This document shows positions 18,299-26,009 of a stretch of DNA of 64,000 nucleotides, piece after piece. The translations under genes and the position numbers were made by a program. This stretch comes from Desulfamplus sp964425195 (lineage in GTDB: Bacteria; Desulfobacterota; Desulfobacteria; Desulfobacterales; Desulfobacteraceae). The notes under the pieces were generated by a model. It was given only the letters and a program-made list of their open reading frames with translations, made no database searches and was not told where the DNA came from. Positions within the stretch are counted from its first letter, which is position 1, and the number at the start of each line of letters is the position of its first letter. Location of the stretch: contig CAYRLG010000022.1 in assembly GCA_964425195.1 (NCBI GenBank), positions 8,194-72,193 of the forward strand, read 5' to 3'.

Positions 18299-18881
18299 TG
18301 TGTTCACTTGTGGGCTGCTCATTAGCTGCTGTATGAAGAGCCATATTATGTCCAGACTCTGAGTTTAAGACCTCACTATTTATTGATTCTTCTGATCTCT
18401 CAAAATAGTGCTCTTCTAAAGTCTGATTATTTAATGTCCCAAGTTTTTTTAAAGCATCAATAAAGTCATCAACACTGCTAAACTCTCTGTAAACAGAAGC
18501 AAACCTTACGTAAGCTACATCATCTAACCTGTGAAGATGCTCCATAATTTTCTCACCTACAACTTTAGAAGATATCTCTTTGTCGTTGAGGTCACGCAGT
18601 TCACGCTCAATATTATCAACCAAATCTTCAATTTGAACCATACTGATGGCACGTTTTTCACACGCTTTTTTTATACCGGCTAAAATCTTAGCACGAATAA
18701 ACTCTTCTCTACGTCCATCTTTTTTAACAATCATAACAGGGAGGTCTTCTACTGTCTCAAAGGTTGTAAATCTGCGAGAGCACTCTTGGCACTCTCTGCG
18801 TCTTCTAATCTCTGTTTCAGTCCGGCTTAAACGGGAATCAATGACCCGGTTATTTAACTTACCACAAAAGGGACATTTCAT
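18291..18881 (-). CDS. nrdR: Transcriptional repressor NrdR
   Basis: A zinc-ribbon/ATP-cone regulator of ribonucleotide reductase genes. The zinc ribbon has Cys3, Cys6, Cys31 and Cys34 (MKCPFCGK and CQECSRRF). The ATP-cone follows from about residue 48 (MIVKKDGRREEF) to about 140 (VRFASVYREF). At 196 residues it is about 40 longer than most NrdR proteins, because of a polar Glu/Ser-rich C-terminal tail that overlaps the start of ribD. No NrdR box was searched for reliably here. Confidence 0.95.
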   Translation of the reverse strand: MKCPFCGKLNNRVIDSRLSRTETEIRRRRECQECSRRFTTFETVEDLPVMIVKKDGRREEFIRAKILAGIKKACEKRAISMVQIEDLVDNIERELRDLNDKEISSKVVGEKIMEHLHRLDDVAYVRFASVYREFSSVDDFIDALKKLGTLNNQTLEEHYFERSEESINSEVLNSESGHNMALHTAANEQPTSEHNG

Positions 18882-18980
18882 AACAGACCTCGTCAGTTAA
18901 TAAGCGTAATTTAATCATAGCCGTAAAATTAGCCTAAGAAGATTTATAAATGATAAATCAACAGTAAAACAAAAGGTTTA

Positions 18981-19454
18981 CTATAATTTGAAGGGAATAA
19001 GCTCAACACCCGCCTCTTCCATCATTTTTGTAGAAATTGGGTCATTATACTTATTTCTAAAATGAACAGATATAATACCTGCATTAATTAGCATTTTTGT
19101 ACAAATAGAACAGGGTTGATCGGTACAATACAAAGTTGAACCATTAACAGATATTCCATGATAAGCAGCTTGAATAATAGCATTTTGCTCCGCATGAACT
19201 CCACGACAAAGCTCATGTTTCTCTCCAGATGGAATTTTCATCTGATCACGCAAACAGCCACTCTCAGTACAATGAGCAACATTTGATGGAGCACCGTTAT
19301 AACCACTACAAAGAATTCTTCTATCCTTTACAAGGATTGCACCTACTTTACGGCGAATACAGGTTGAACGAGTTGCAACTAAATCCGCTATACCCATAAA
19401 GTATGCTGTCCATGATGGGCGTTCAACTAATATTTTATCTGCATCCATATCCAT
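18981..19454 (-). CDS. dCMP/CMP deaminase family protein
   Basis: A cytidine/deoxycytidylate deaminase-fold enzyme of about 157 residues, likely making dUMP from dCMP for thymidylate synthesis. Zinc-site motifs are visible: HAEQNAI with the catalytic Glu, and PCSICTKML with two ligand cysteines. RSTCIRRKVGAILVKDRR is the usual family N-terminal strand. I prefer the ATG at 19454; an in-frame TTG at 19463 overlaps glyA. It follows glyA closely, as in other deltaproteobacterial rib/nrdR strings. Confidence 0.9.
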   Translation of the reverse strand: MDMDADKILVERPSWTAYFMGIADLVATRSTCIRRKVGAILVKDRRILCSGYNGAPSNVAHCTESGCLRDQMKIPSGEKHELCRGVHAEQNAIIQAAYHGISVNGSTLYCTDQPCSICTKMLINAGIISVHFRNKYNDPISTKMMEEAGVELIPFKL

Positions 19455-19459
19455 TAAAA

Positions 19460-20704
19460 TCAATCCATACCGCCGCCATAAAGAGGGAACGCCTTACAAA
19501 GAGCCATTACACGCTCCTTTACAGATACAGGCTCGCTTTTTTTATCAAGAACATCGCATATACATGCAGCAACTTCTTGCATCTCATTAGTTCCCATGCC
19601 ACGAGATGTTAGAAGTGGAGTTCCAATACGTATTCCGCTTGTTACTAAAGGACCAAGCGGATCGTTAGGAACGCTATTTTTGTTAACAGTTATACCGGCA
19701 AGTCCAAGCATGCCTTCGGCATCTTTGCCTGAAATCCTTTTATTGGAGAGATTAACCAACATAAGATGGTTATCTGTCCCGCCAGATACAAGGCAAAGAC
19801 CTTTTTGCATAAGAGCGGACGCAAGAGCTGCTGCATTCTCAACAACTTTTTGCTGATATACTTTAAATGATGGTTCAAGAGCCTCTTTAAAGGCAACTGC
19901 TTTAGCTGCAATAACGTGCATAAGAGGACCGCCTTGAATACCCGGAAATATCTGACTTCTTATTTTTGCTTCATATTCCTTCTTGGATAGAATTATTCCA
20001 CCTCTGGGACCTCTTAGAGTTTTGTGAGTTGTAGAGGTAACAATATCTGCCAAAGGAATAGGAGATGGATGCACTCCACCAGCTACAAGACCAGCAATAT
20101 GAGCCATATCTACCATAAAAAGCGCCCCATATCTTTTTGCAATTTCAGAAAAACCCTTAAAGTTCAGTTCTCGGGGATAGGCACTTGCACCAGCAAGAAT
20201 AAGTTTTGGTCTGTGTGTTTTGGTAAGAGATTCAACTTCATTAAGGTCAATCATCTCAGTTGTCTTAGAAAGACCGTAATGAACAAAATTAAAGAGTCGT
20301 CCTGAAAAGCTGACATTACTTCCGTGTGTAAGATGACCGCCATGAGATAGATTCATTCCAAGAACTGTATCACCAGGGTCAAGAACAGCAAAATATGCTG
20401 CCATGTTAGCACCAGAACCAGAATGAGGCTGAACATTAGCATAATCAGCACTAAAAAGTAATTTTAACCTTTCAATGGCAAGCTGTTCAACCCTATCAAC
20501 ATGAATACAGCCGCCATAATACCGTTTTGAAGGATATCCCTCTGCATATTTATTAGTAAGAACAGAACCCTGAGCCTCCATAACTGCTCGACTGGCAATA
20601 TTTTCAGATGCTATCAACTCAAGTCCATTATCCTGTCTAAACTCTTCGTCTCTGATAATCCCTGCAATCTCAGGATCAACTTTTTCAATGTTGCTTATAC
20701 TCAA
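19460..20704 (-). CDS. glyA: Serine hydroxymethyltransferase
   Basis: A PLP enzyme converting serine and tetrahydrofolate to glycine and 5,10-methylene-THF. It is 414 residues, full length. The PLP lysine motif is visible in VTSTTHKTLRGPRGG, and the N-terminal NGLELIASEN and PHSGSGANMAAYFA are diagnostic. It lies 13 bases after rpiB and just before the dCMP deaminase; both glyA and the deaminase feed thymidylate synthesis, which makes their adjacency sensible. Confidence 0.98.
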   Translation of the reverse strand: MSISNIEKVDPEIAGIIRDEEFRQDNGLELIASENIASRAVMEAQGSVLTNKYAEGYPSKRYYGGCIHVDRVEQLAIERLKLLFSADYANVQPHSGSGANMAAYFAVLDPGDTVLGMNLSHGGHLTHGSNVSFSGRLFNFVHYGLSKTTEMIDLNEVESLTKTHRPKLILAGASAYPRELNFKGFSEIAKRYGALFMVDMAHIAGLVAGGVHPSPIPLADIVTSTTHKTLRGPRGGIILSKKEYEAKIRSQIFPGIQGGPLMHVIAAKAVAFKEALEPSFKVYQQKVVENAAALASALMQKGLCLVSGGTDNHLMLVNLSNKRISGKDAEGMLGLAGITVNKNSVPNDPLGPLVTSGIRIGTPLLTSRGMGTNEMQEVAACICDVLDKKSEPVSVKERVMALCKAFPLYGGGMD

Positions 20705-20717
20705 ACCAAAACTCCTG

Positions 20718-21173
20718 TTACTTTATAATTGTTTCAATTGACTGAAGTCTCTCAAGATGCCTACCACCTTCAAAAGGGGTATTAAGCCATGTTTTAACCA
20801 ACTCAAAGGCAAGCACATCGCCAATAAGTCTTCCTCCAAGTACAAGAATATTGGAGTCATTATGCTTGCGACTCATTCTTGCAGAGAGTAAATCATTGCA
20901 AAGAGTAGCTCTTACTAATGGAAACCTATTGGCAGCGATAGACATTCCAATACCAGTTCCACAAAGAAGTATTCCTCTTGCAAACTCTCCTCTTGAAACT
21001 GCACCAGCAACTTTCTTGGCATAATCGACATAGTTCGTTGATAGCTCATTAAATGCACCCGCATCTTCAACATCAATGCCAAGAGATTCAATAAAAACTC
21101 GCACCTTCTCTTTAAGCTGAAATGCTGCATGGTCACTGCCAATAATAATCGGTTGATTCATCTTTATATCCAT
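20718..21173 (-). CDS. rpiB: Ribose-5-phosphate isomerase B
   Basis: A sugar-phosphate isomerase of the RpiB/LacAB family (151 residues) that interconverts ribose-5-P and ribulose-5-P. The N-terminal IIIGSDHAAFQLKEKV and the anion-binding stretch LLCGTGIGMSIAANR with its active-site Cys are visible. AAGG six bases ahead of the ATG supports the start. It sits nine bases after acpP. In related genomes fabF normally lies between acpP and rpiB, so a gene appears to be missing at this junction. Confidence 0.95.
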   Translation of the reverse strand: MDIKMNQPIIIGSDHAAFQLKEKVRVFIESLGIDVEDAGAFNELSTNYVDYAKKVAGAVSRGEFARGILLCGTGIGMSIAANRFPLVRATLCNDLLSARMSRKHNDSNILVLGGRLIGDVLAFELVKTWLNTPFEGGRHLERLQSIETIIK

Positions 21174-21182
21174 ACAAGTACC

Positions 21183-21416
21183 TTACGATCTTGACTTTAT
21201 GTAATCAATGACATCTTGAACAGTTTTGAGCTTCTCAGAATCATCTTCATCCATATCTATCTCAAATTGCTCTTCCATTGTCATCATAAGTTCAACAAGT
21301 GCTAAAGAGTCTGCACCAAGATCATCTACAAGGGAGGCTTCAGGAAGTACATCTTCAATATCGACCCTTGAAAGTTTTTCTGCTATTATCTTTCTTACCT
21401 TAGTTTCAATAGTCAT
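21183..21416 (-). CDS. acpP: Acyl carrier protein
   Basis: A small acidic carrier protein (77 residues) for fatty-acid synthesis. The phosphopantetheine attachment serine is Ser37 in LGADSLALVEL. The fold is the usual four-helix ACP, and the sequence is strongly acidic near the C terminus. Its usual neighbours (plsX, fabH, fabD, fabG, fabF) are not present on either side in this window. Confidence 0.96.
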   Translation of the reverse strand: MTIETKVRKIIAEKLSRVDIEDVLPEASLVDDLGADSLALVELMMTMEEQFEIDMDEDDSEKLKTVQDVIDYIKSRS

Positions 21417-21437
21417 AAATTAAAAATTCTCTATAAT

Positions 21438-21547
21438 GCAGAGTAAACCACTTAACAGTAACCCAAGTATTGGGTAAGCTGAATATGGTAAGCCAACGCC
21501 AACATAAACAAAACATGCTCCTGAGAACTGTTAAATGGTTACTCTGC
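21438..21547. repeat. Long imperfect inverted repeat between rpmF and acpP
   Basis: The 21-base arm at 21438-21458 (gcagagtaaaccactt...) pairs with the 20-base arm at 21528-21547 with one bulge and one mismatch. Inside is a second small perfect hairpin, acccaa-gta-ttgggt (21461-21475). Transcribed from rpmF towards acpP it would form a stem-loop of about 110 bases. It could be a structured leader, an attenuator, or a small inserted element. Confidence 0.75.
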
Positions 21548-21570
21548 TTGAAAAGTTTGTCTTTAAAAGT

Positions 21571-21759
21571 TTATTCTTCTTCAACATTCTGCCGAATTAT
21601 ATTTCTTCCACGATAGACACCACATGCAGGACATGCTGCATGTGGTAATTTTGCCTCTTTACATTCTGGACATGTTGTATATGTTGGCATAGCAACCTTC
21701 TGGTGAGTCCTTCTTTTTCTACCTCTACTTTTTGAAACCTTTTTTTTAGGTACAGCCAT
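21571..21759 (-). CDS. rpmF: Ribosomal protein bL32
   Basis: A 62-residue basic large-subunit protein. MAVPKKKVSKSRGRKRRTH is the canonical N terminus, and a zinc-binding set is visible at Cys30, Cys33, Cys43 and Cys46 (CPEC and CPAC). A purine-rich ribosome site precedes the ATG. In related genomes rpmF heads the plsX-fab operon; here it is followed by an inverted-repeat region and then acpP. Confidence 0.98.
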   Translation of the reverse strand: MAVPKKKVSKSRGRKRRTHQKVAMPTYTTCPECKEAKLPHAACPACGVYRGRNIIRQNVEEE

Positions 21760-21829
21760 TTCTCTTCTCCTAACTATCTAATTTATTTTACAATAATTAA
21801 CTAAGGGTATTCTACCAAATAAACATAAA

Positions 21830-21858
21830 TTTCTAATTTAATTAAAAAGAATTGTCAA
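21830..21858 (-). promoter_or_regulatory. Sigma-70-type promoter of rpmF
   Basis: On the minus strand TTGACA (21853-21858) is followed after 17 bases by TAGAAA (21830-21835), matching four of six -10 positions. It lies about 70 bases upstream of the rpmF start and is the natural head of the rpmF-acpP-rpiB-glyA run. Confidence 0.55.
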
Positions 21859-22070
21859 GTTAATTATCAACTCCTTAAACTTAGAATCGCTGCTTAAGTG
21901 CTATTTATATTGACATTATTTTTTGTTTGTAAAAAGCCTTTTGTAAATTGTGTTTAATTTATTAAATATAACTGTAGGTACTTACATCGGTTAATATATA
22001 CTTTTTATTATAAATCTATTTTGTACCACAAAAACATCAAAGAGACTTTCTATAGGAGAAGGAGCTTAAA

Positions 22071-22097
22071 ATGCTCACTATTAAGGATGTTTCATAA
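22071..22097 (+). other. Eight-codon ORF with strong ribosome site (gene-start remnant or leader peptide)
   Basis: A GGAGAAGGAG ribosome site (22055-22064) is followed six bases later by ATG and the codons for MLTIKDVS, then TAA. The peptide reads like the first residues of an ABC-transporter ATPase, so this may be the 5' stub of a deleted gene. A real micro-peptide is the alternative. Confidence 0.35.
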
Positions 22098-22166
22098 AAT
22101 TATTGTAAAAATATTTTTCAATTAAACCCTTACATTCCTTACATTAAAAAACCGTTCAAAAATCAA

Positions 22167-22195
22167 TTGACACATAATTTTTTAAAATATATAAA
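22167..22195 (+). promoter_or_regulatory. Near-consensus sigma-70 promoter upstream of rsgA
   Basis: TTGACA (22167-22172), a 17-base spacer and TATAAA (22190-22195) make the clearest promoter in the window. Transcription would start near 22202 and run through a 35-codon ORF into rsgA and probably gltX. Confidence 0.7.
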
Positions 22196-22275
22196 TTGTA
22201 ATTCAATAAAGCATCTTTAATATCAACAAGATATTCCATAAATTGGTTTCGATTTACCATAAAAGGGAGTTCTAC

Positions 22276-22383
22276 ATGGGAGACACAAGCAACGATTCTA
22301 TAGATTTAAAGAGAGATGAGTGTCAAGAAAATACTCTTTCCAAATTTTGCATTGATCACGCATCATTAGAAAAACAAAGGTGA
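22276..22383 (+). CDS. Small ORF (35 aa), possible leader peptide of rsgA
   Basis: An ATG six bases after GGGAG (22265-22269) opens 35 codons ending in TGA at 22381-22383. The peptide (starting MGDTSNDSIDLKRDE, ending HASLEKQR) is polar and I do not recognise it. It ends 15 bases before the rsgA start, and rsgA itself has only a distant AAAGGTG overlapping this ORF's end. This fits a leader whose translation feeds rsgA. It lies just downstream of a strong promoter. It may equally be a gene remnant. Confidence 0.4.
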   Translation: MGDTSNDSIDLKRDECQENTLSKFCIDHASLEKQR

Positions 22384-22398
22384 ATATAATAACATATC

Positions 22399-23478
22399 AT
22401 GAATTTAAAAAAATTAGGTTTTAACAAATGGTTTTCAGATAGAGCAGATTCTTCAAAATTAGCCGATTATCAAATATCCAGGGTTACTGCTGTGAACAAA
22501 GACAGTTTTTTGATAAGAAACAACGAAAAAGATGTTTTTGCTGAGTTAACTGGAAAGCTCCTTTTCAATGCAGATTCTCCCACAGACTTTCCGACAGTTG
22601 GAGACTGGGTATATGCTCAATTTTATGATAATGAGTCATTTGCGGTTATTAATGGAATAATTCCAAGAAAATCTATTCTAAAGAGGAAAACAGCAGGCAA
22701 AAAAACAGAATACCAGCTAATTGCTGCAAATATTGACACTGCTTTTATTATTCAATCATTTGGTTCTGATTATAATCTGAGAAGATTGGAAAGATACCTT
22801 GTTATGGTTAATGAAGGTAATATTGAACCTGTTGTACTTCTCAGCAAAAGCGATCTTTCAACTAAGCATGAAAGAGACAGAAATATTGCTAACATTAAGA
22901 CATTAATGCCAGATATTAAGATTGTTGAATTCAGCAATATAGATCATTATGGAATAGACATAATCAAAGATATGCTTATTCCAGAAAAAACTTTCTGTCT
23001 TCTCGGGTCGTCCGGAGTAGGCAAAACAACCTTGTTAAACAACCTCACTGATGATTATCTGTTTGAAACAAATGAGATCAGAGAAAAAGACGGTAAGGGA
23101 AAACATACTACTACACGGAGGCAGTTGATTATACTGGAAAATAATGCAATGGTAATTGATACCCCAGGTATGCGGGAACTTGGAAATATCGCAGTTTCAA
23201 CGGGAATTAATGAGACATTTAATGAAATATATGAGTTATCAAGACAATGCTTCTATAGAAACTGTTCTCATACAGATGAAAACGGATGTGCAATATTGCA
23301 GGCTTTAAAAGATGGCGTAATTGTGGAAGAGCGTTACCGTAATTTTATCAAGATGAATAAAGAGGCAGATTACAATGAAATGTCTTATTTTGAAAAAAGA
23401 AAAAAAGATAAAAACTTTGGGAAACTATGCAAGTCAGTAATTAAAAACAAAAATATGCCTAACCTAAAATTTCATTAA
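22399..23478 (+). CDS. rsgA: Small ribosomal subunit biogenesis GTPase RsgA
   Basis: A circularly permuted GTPase (359 residues) that checks late 30S maturation. An OB-fold N terminus is followed by the permuted G-domain motifs in the order G4 (LLSKSDLS), G1 (LLGSSGVGKTTLLN) and G3 (DTPGMREL), which is diagnostic. A C-terminal zinc site is visible as CFYRNCSHTDENGC. The ATG at 22399 matches the usual start of this subfamily (MNLKKLGF). It is the first long gene downstream of the promoter at 22167 and precedes gltX. Confidence 0.95.
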   Translation: MNLKKLGFNKWFSDRADSSKLADYQISRVTAVNKDSFLIRNNEKDVFAELTGKLLFNADSPTDFPTVGDWVYAQFYDNESFAVINGIIPRKSILKRKTAGKKTEYQLIAANIDTAFIIQSFGSDYNLRRLERYLVMVNEGNIEPVVLLSKSDLSTKHERDRNIANIKTLMPDIKIVEFSNIDHYGIDIIKDMLIPEKTFCLLGSSGVGKTTLLNNLTDDYLFETNEIREKDGKGKHTTTRRQLIILENNAMVIDTPGMRELGNIAVSTGINETFNEIYELSRQCFYRNCSHTDENGCAILQALKDGVIVEERYRNFIKMNKEADYNEMSYFEKRKKDKNFGKLCKSVIKNKNMPNLKFH

Positions 23479-23586
23479 ACTCAAGGAATATCCCCTCCAC
23501 ATACTTGCCCAAAGCTATCTACTGTGATAAGTACAGCCACTTTATTTCAACCTGATACTATTAAAAAATATAACAATGGAGAAAAT

Positions 23587-25050
23587 ATGGATACTATTAT
23601 CACCCGATTCCCTCCAAGCCCTACCGGATATCTGCACATTGGAGGGGCAAGGACAGCTCTTTTCAACTGGCTCTATGCGAGACAAACTAATGGGAAGTTT
23701 GTTTTAAGAATTGAGGATACTGATGAAGCCCGTTCTACAAAAGAGTCTGTTGATGCGATATTTGAGTCCCTTGAGTGGCTCGGTATTGACTGGGATGAGG
23801 GTCCCTACTTTCAGACTCAACGGTATGATATATACAAAGAGTATATCCAAAAACTTGTTGCATCAGGTCATGCTTACTACTGCGACTGCTCTCCTGAAGA
23901 GGTGGAAGCAATGAGAGAAGAGGCAAGAGCCACCGGAAAAAAACCTATGTATAATGGCAAATGCAGAGATATGAACAAAGAGGGTAAACCGGGAATGGTG
24001 GTTCGTATAAAAGCCCCTAAAATTGGTTCAACAGTTGTTGATGATGTTGTAAAAGGAAGCACAGCTTTTCCCAACAGTGAAATTGATGATTTTATTATTC
24101 AAAGAAGTGATGGAAGCCCTATGTATAACCTTGCTGTGGTGATTGATGACATAACCATGAACATAAACACCATCATCAGAGGAGATGACCATCTTGTGAA
24201 TACCCCTAAGCAGATTATAATATACAATGCACTTGATGCACCTTTGCCTCTTTTTGCCCATGTACCAATGGTTCTTGGTTCTGATAAAGCAAGGTTGAGT
24301 AAACGTCACGGTGCAATGTCTGTTAGTGAATACAAGGATATGGGTTTTTTGCCTGATGCAATGCTCAACTATCTTGTGAGGCTTGGTTGGTCTCATGGGG
24401 ATCAGGAGTTTTTTACAAGAGATGATCTAATTGAAAAATTCTCCTTAGAACATATTGGACGCTCCCCATCTATGTTTGATATGGATAAACTCACAGCGTT
24501 AAATGGTAAACATATACAGAGTAAATCTCCATCAGAGCTTGCTCCTATTTTGTTGTATTACCTTGAAAAAATTGGAATTACACCTCAAGTTGCTGTAGAT
24601 AATAGAGAACTAAATCTTAAAGCTGATTCAAATATTAATAGTGGCTTCAATTTAGAAAAGATCATTGAAACCCTTCAACCAAGAAGTAAAACAATGGTTG
24701 ATATGGTAGAAGCATCAAGATTCTATTTTCAAGATACAATTGAATTTGATGATAGTGCAGCAAAAAAATTTCTTAAACCTGATATTGTTGAGACTCTAAG
24801 AAAATCGTTACACTATATTCAAGCTATTGCCCCTGCTGATTTCTTAGAAAAAAATTTAGAAGATGCCTTTACAAAGGTGATGGAAGAGACCAATCTTAAA
24901 TTTGGCAAAATTGCCCAGCCAATAAGAGTTGCATTAACCGGAACAACTGTGAGTCCCGGAATATTTGAGATGATTATTGCATTAGGTAAAACAAAAACTA
25001 TTCAGCGAATTGAGCAGGCAGTAAAGTATATAGACTCTTTAAATCAGTAA
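23587..25050 (+). CDS. gltX: Glutamyl-tRNA synthetase
   Basis: A class I aminoacyl-tRNA synthetase that charges tRNA-Glu (and, where GatCAB is used, tRNA-Gln). I start it at 23587, with GGAG in front, giving about 487 residues; an upstream in-frame ATG at 23524 adds 21 unconserved residues. The HIGH-type motif is YLHIGGARTALF and the KMSKS-type motif is KARLSKRHGA. A polar run of about 15 residues after AVDNRELNL appears to be extra. Its 3' end overlaps that of the convergent MEMO-like gene by seven bases. Confidence 0.97.
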   Translation: MDTIITRFPPSPTGYLHIGGARTALFNWLYARQTNGKFVLRIEDTDEARSTKESVDAIFESLEWLGIDWDEGPYFQTQRYDIYKEYIQKLVASGHAYYCDCSPEEVEAMREEARATGKKPMYNGKCRDMNKEGKPGMVVRIKAPKIGSTVVDDVVKGSTAFPNSEIDDFIIQRSDGSPMYNLAVVIDDITMNINTIIRGDDHLVNTPKQIIIYNALDAPLPLFAHVPMVLGSDKARLSKRHGAMSVSEYKDMGFLPDAMLNYLVRLGWSHGDQEFFTRDDLIEKFSLEHIGRSPSMFDMDKLTALNGKHIQSKSPSELAPILLYYLEKIGITPQVAVDNRELNLKADSNINSGFNLEKIIETLQPRSKTMVDMVEASRFYFQDTIEFDDSAAKKFLKPDIVETLRKSLHYIQAIAPADFLEKNLEDAFTKVMEETNLKFGKIAQPIRVALTGTTVSPGIFEMIIALGKTKTIQRIEQAVKYIDSLNQ

Positions 25051-25967
25051 GAGAACAAAATCCCGGAGTACCCAACAAAACTAACTCCGGGATGTTTGTC
25101 ATAACTTGTAGTATAATCAAAGGCAACACCCTTTACCGCACCCATCTTTTTTGCAGCAGCCACAGTAGCAGCCACAGCACCAGAGCAGCATAAATTGCGA
25201 TTTTTAAGCCCTTCATAAATTATATCAGAACAGTTCATAGAGCATATAGCGTTAATAGCTTTGGGATCATTGTCGTTTTTCACCCAACCAAGAGCCTGTA
25301 TTCCTGAACCTGCCGGAGTAAAACCATAATTGCTTCCATAATGAGTCATATCTGTAGAACCCAAAACTACCACATTAAGCCCAAGTTGTTTTGAAGTTTC
25401 AGCAGCGATCTTGCCCACCTTTTCCGCTATACCTGAAGGAGGTACCCCAACCGGAACAATTGCAGCGTCAGGAAAAAAATATTTAATAAATGGAAGTTGC
25501 AGTTCAATTGTATTCTCTTCAGGAAATGAATCAGGAGAGTCTATTCGTGCATCTATTGCTGGATTTTTACCAAACTCAGTAGCAAGAGATTCATGAATTA
25601 GCAGCTCGCCAAAAGGGGTTTCCCATGCACCACTTGTCATTACACGAGGTTTATCTTTAGGGTTAAGATGCATTCCAAAGATAAATATTGCATCAATTTT
25701 TACTGGCATTAGTCTATTTGAATGCCTCTCTTCTTCTATTCCGGCTACAGACTCTAATGTTGATCTTGCAGATAAAGCAATTGATGCAATTACACGGCAG
25801 GCAATCGAACCTGAAAAAAACCAGCCTGCATGAGGTACAACCCCACCTACAAACTGACCTTTGATAGGTCCATACTTCTCACTTAAAAACTGCTTTACAT
25901 GCTCTTCGCACCTGTTAGTATTTGCAGGATACCAAGAGCCTGCAAATACTGCTTTTTTTATCTTCAT
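25044..25967 (-). CDS. MEMO1-family protein (AmmeMemoRadiSam system protein B)
   Basis: A 307-residue protein of the MEMO/class III dioxygenase-like fold. AVFAGSWYPAN at the N terminus, GGVVPHAGWFFSG with the conserved His46, the PFIKYFFPDAAIVPVGV block, and GSTDMTHYG with a second histidine are family marks. In many genomes it is grouped with an AMMECR1 protein and a radical SAM enzyme; neither is present here. An insertion (about 18 residues, after LESVAGIEEE) precedes the strand IDAIFIFGMHL. The biochemical role is unsettled. Confidence 0.88.
   Translation of the reverse strand: MKIKKAVFAGSWYPANTNRCEEHVKQFLSEKYGPIKGQFVGGVVPHAGWFFSGSIACRVIASIALSARSTLESVAGIEEERHSNRLMPVKIDAIFIFGMHLNPKDKPRVMTSGAWETPFGELLIHESLATEFGKNPAIDARIDSPDSFPEENTIELQLPFIKYFFPDAAIVPVGVPPSGIAEKVGKIAAETSKQLGLNVVVLGSTDMTHYGSNYGFTPAGSGIQALGWVKNDNDPKAINAICSMNCSDIIYEGLKNRNLCCSGAVAATVAAAKKMGAVKGVAFDYTTSYDKHPGVSFVGYSGILFSY
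25060..25093 (+). terminator. Hairpin at the gltX end, inside the MEMO-like gene
   Basis: A perfect 10-bp stem (atcccggagt at 25060-25069 with 25084-25093) begins ten bases after the gltX stop. No long T-run follows. It lies in the last codons of the convergent gene, so the sequence would serve both coding and termination. Confidence 0.5.
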
Positions 25968-26009
25968 AATCTCTCATCTCCAACCATAAAGCACTATTAC
26001 ATTGAAGTT

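Larger units (their letters stand above)
21760..22398. other. Intergenic region between divergent rpmF and rsgA
   Basis: About 640 bases without a long gene. It contains the rpmF promoter on the minus strand and, on the plus strand, an 8-codon ORF with a strong ribosome site, a near-consensus sigma-70 promoter and a 35-codon ORF in front of rsgA. These are listed separately. The remainder is A+T-rich, with no structure I can name. Confidence 0.7.

Noticed and set aside
21406..21516. A 36-codon minus-strand ORF (starting MFCLCWRWLTIF) inside the rpmF-acpP inverted repeat, running into the acpP start.
   Set aside because: Its AGGAG lies only one base before the ATG, the sequence is also an inverted repeat, and the peptide has no recognisable character. 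More likely chance.
13000..22000. FMN riboswitch for the riboflavin genes.
   Set aside because: I looked for the conserved RFN element upstream of ribD, ribE and ribBA and saw none; the genes appear to be read from upstream promoters.
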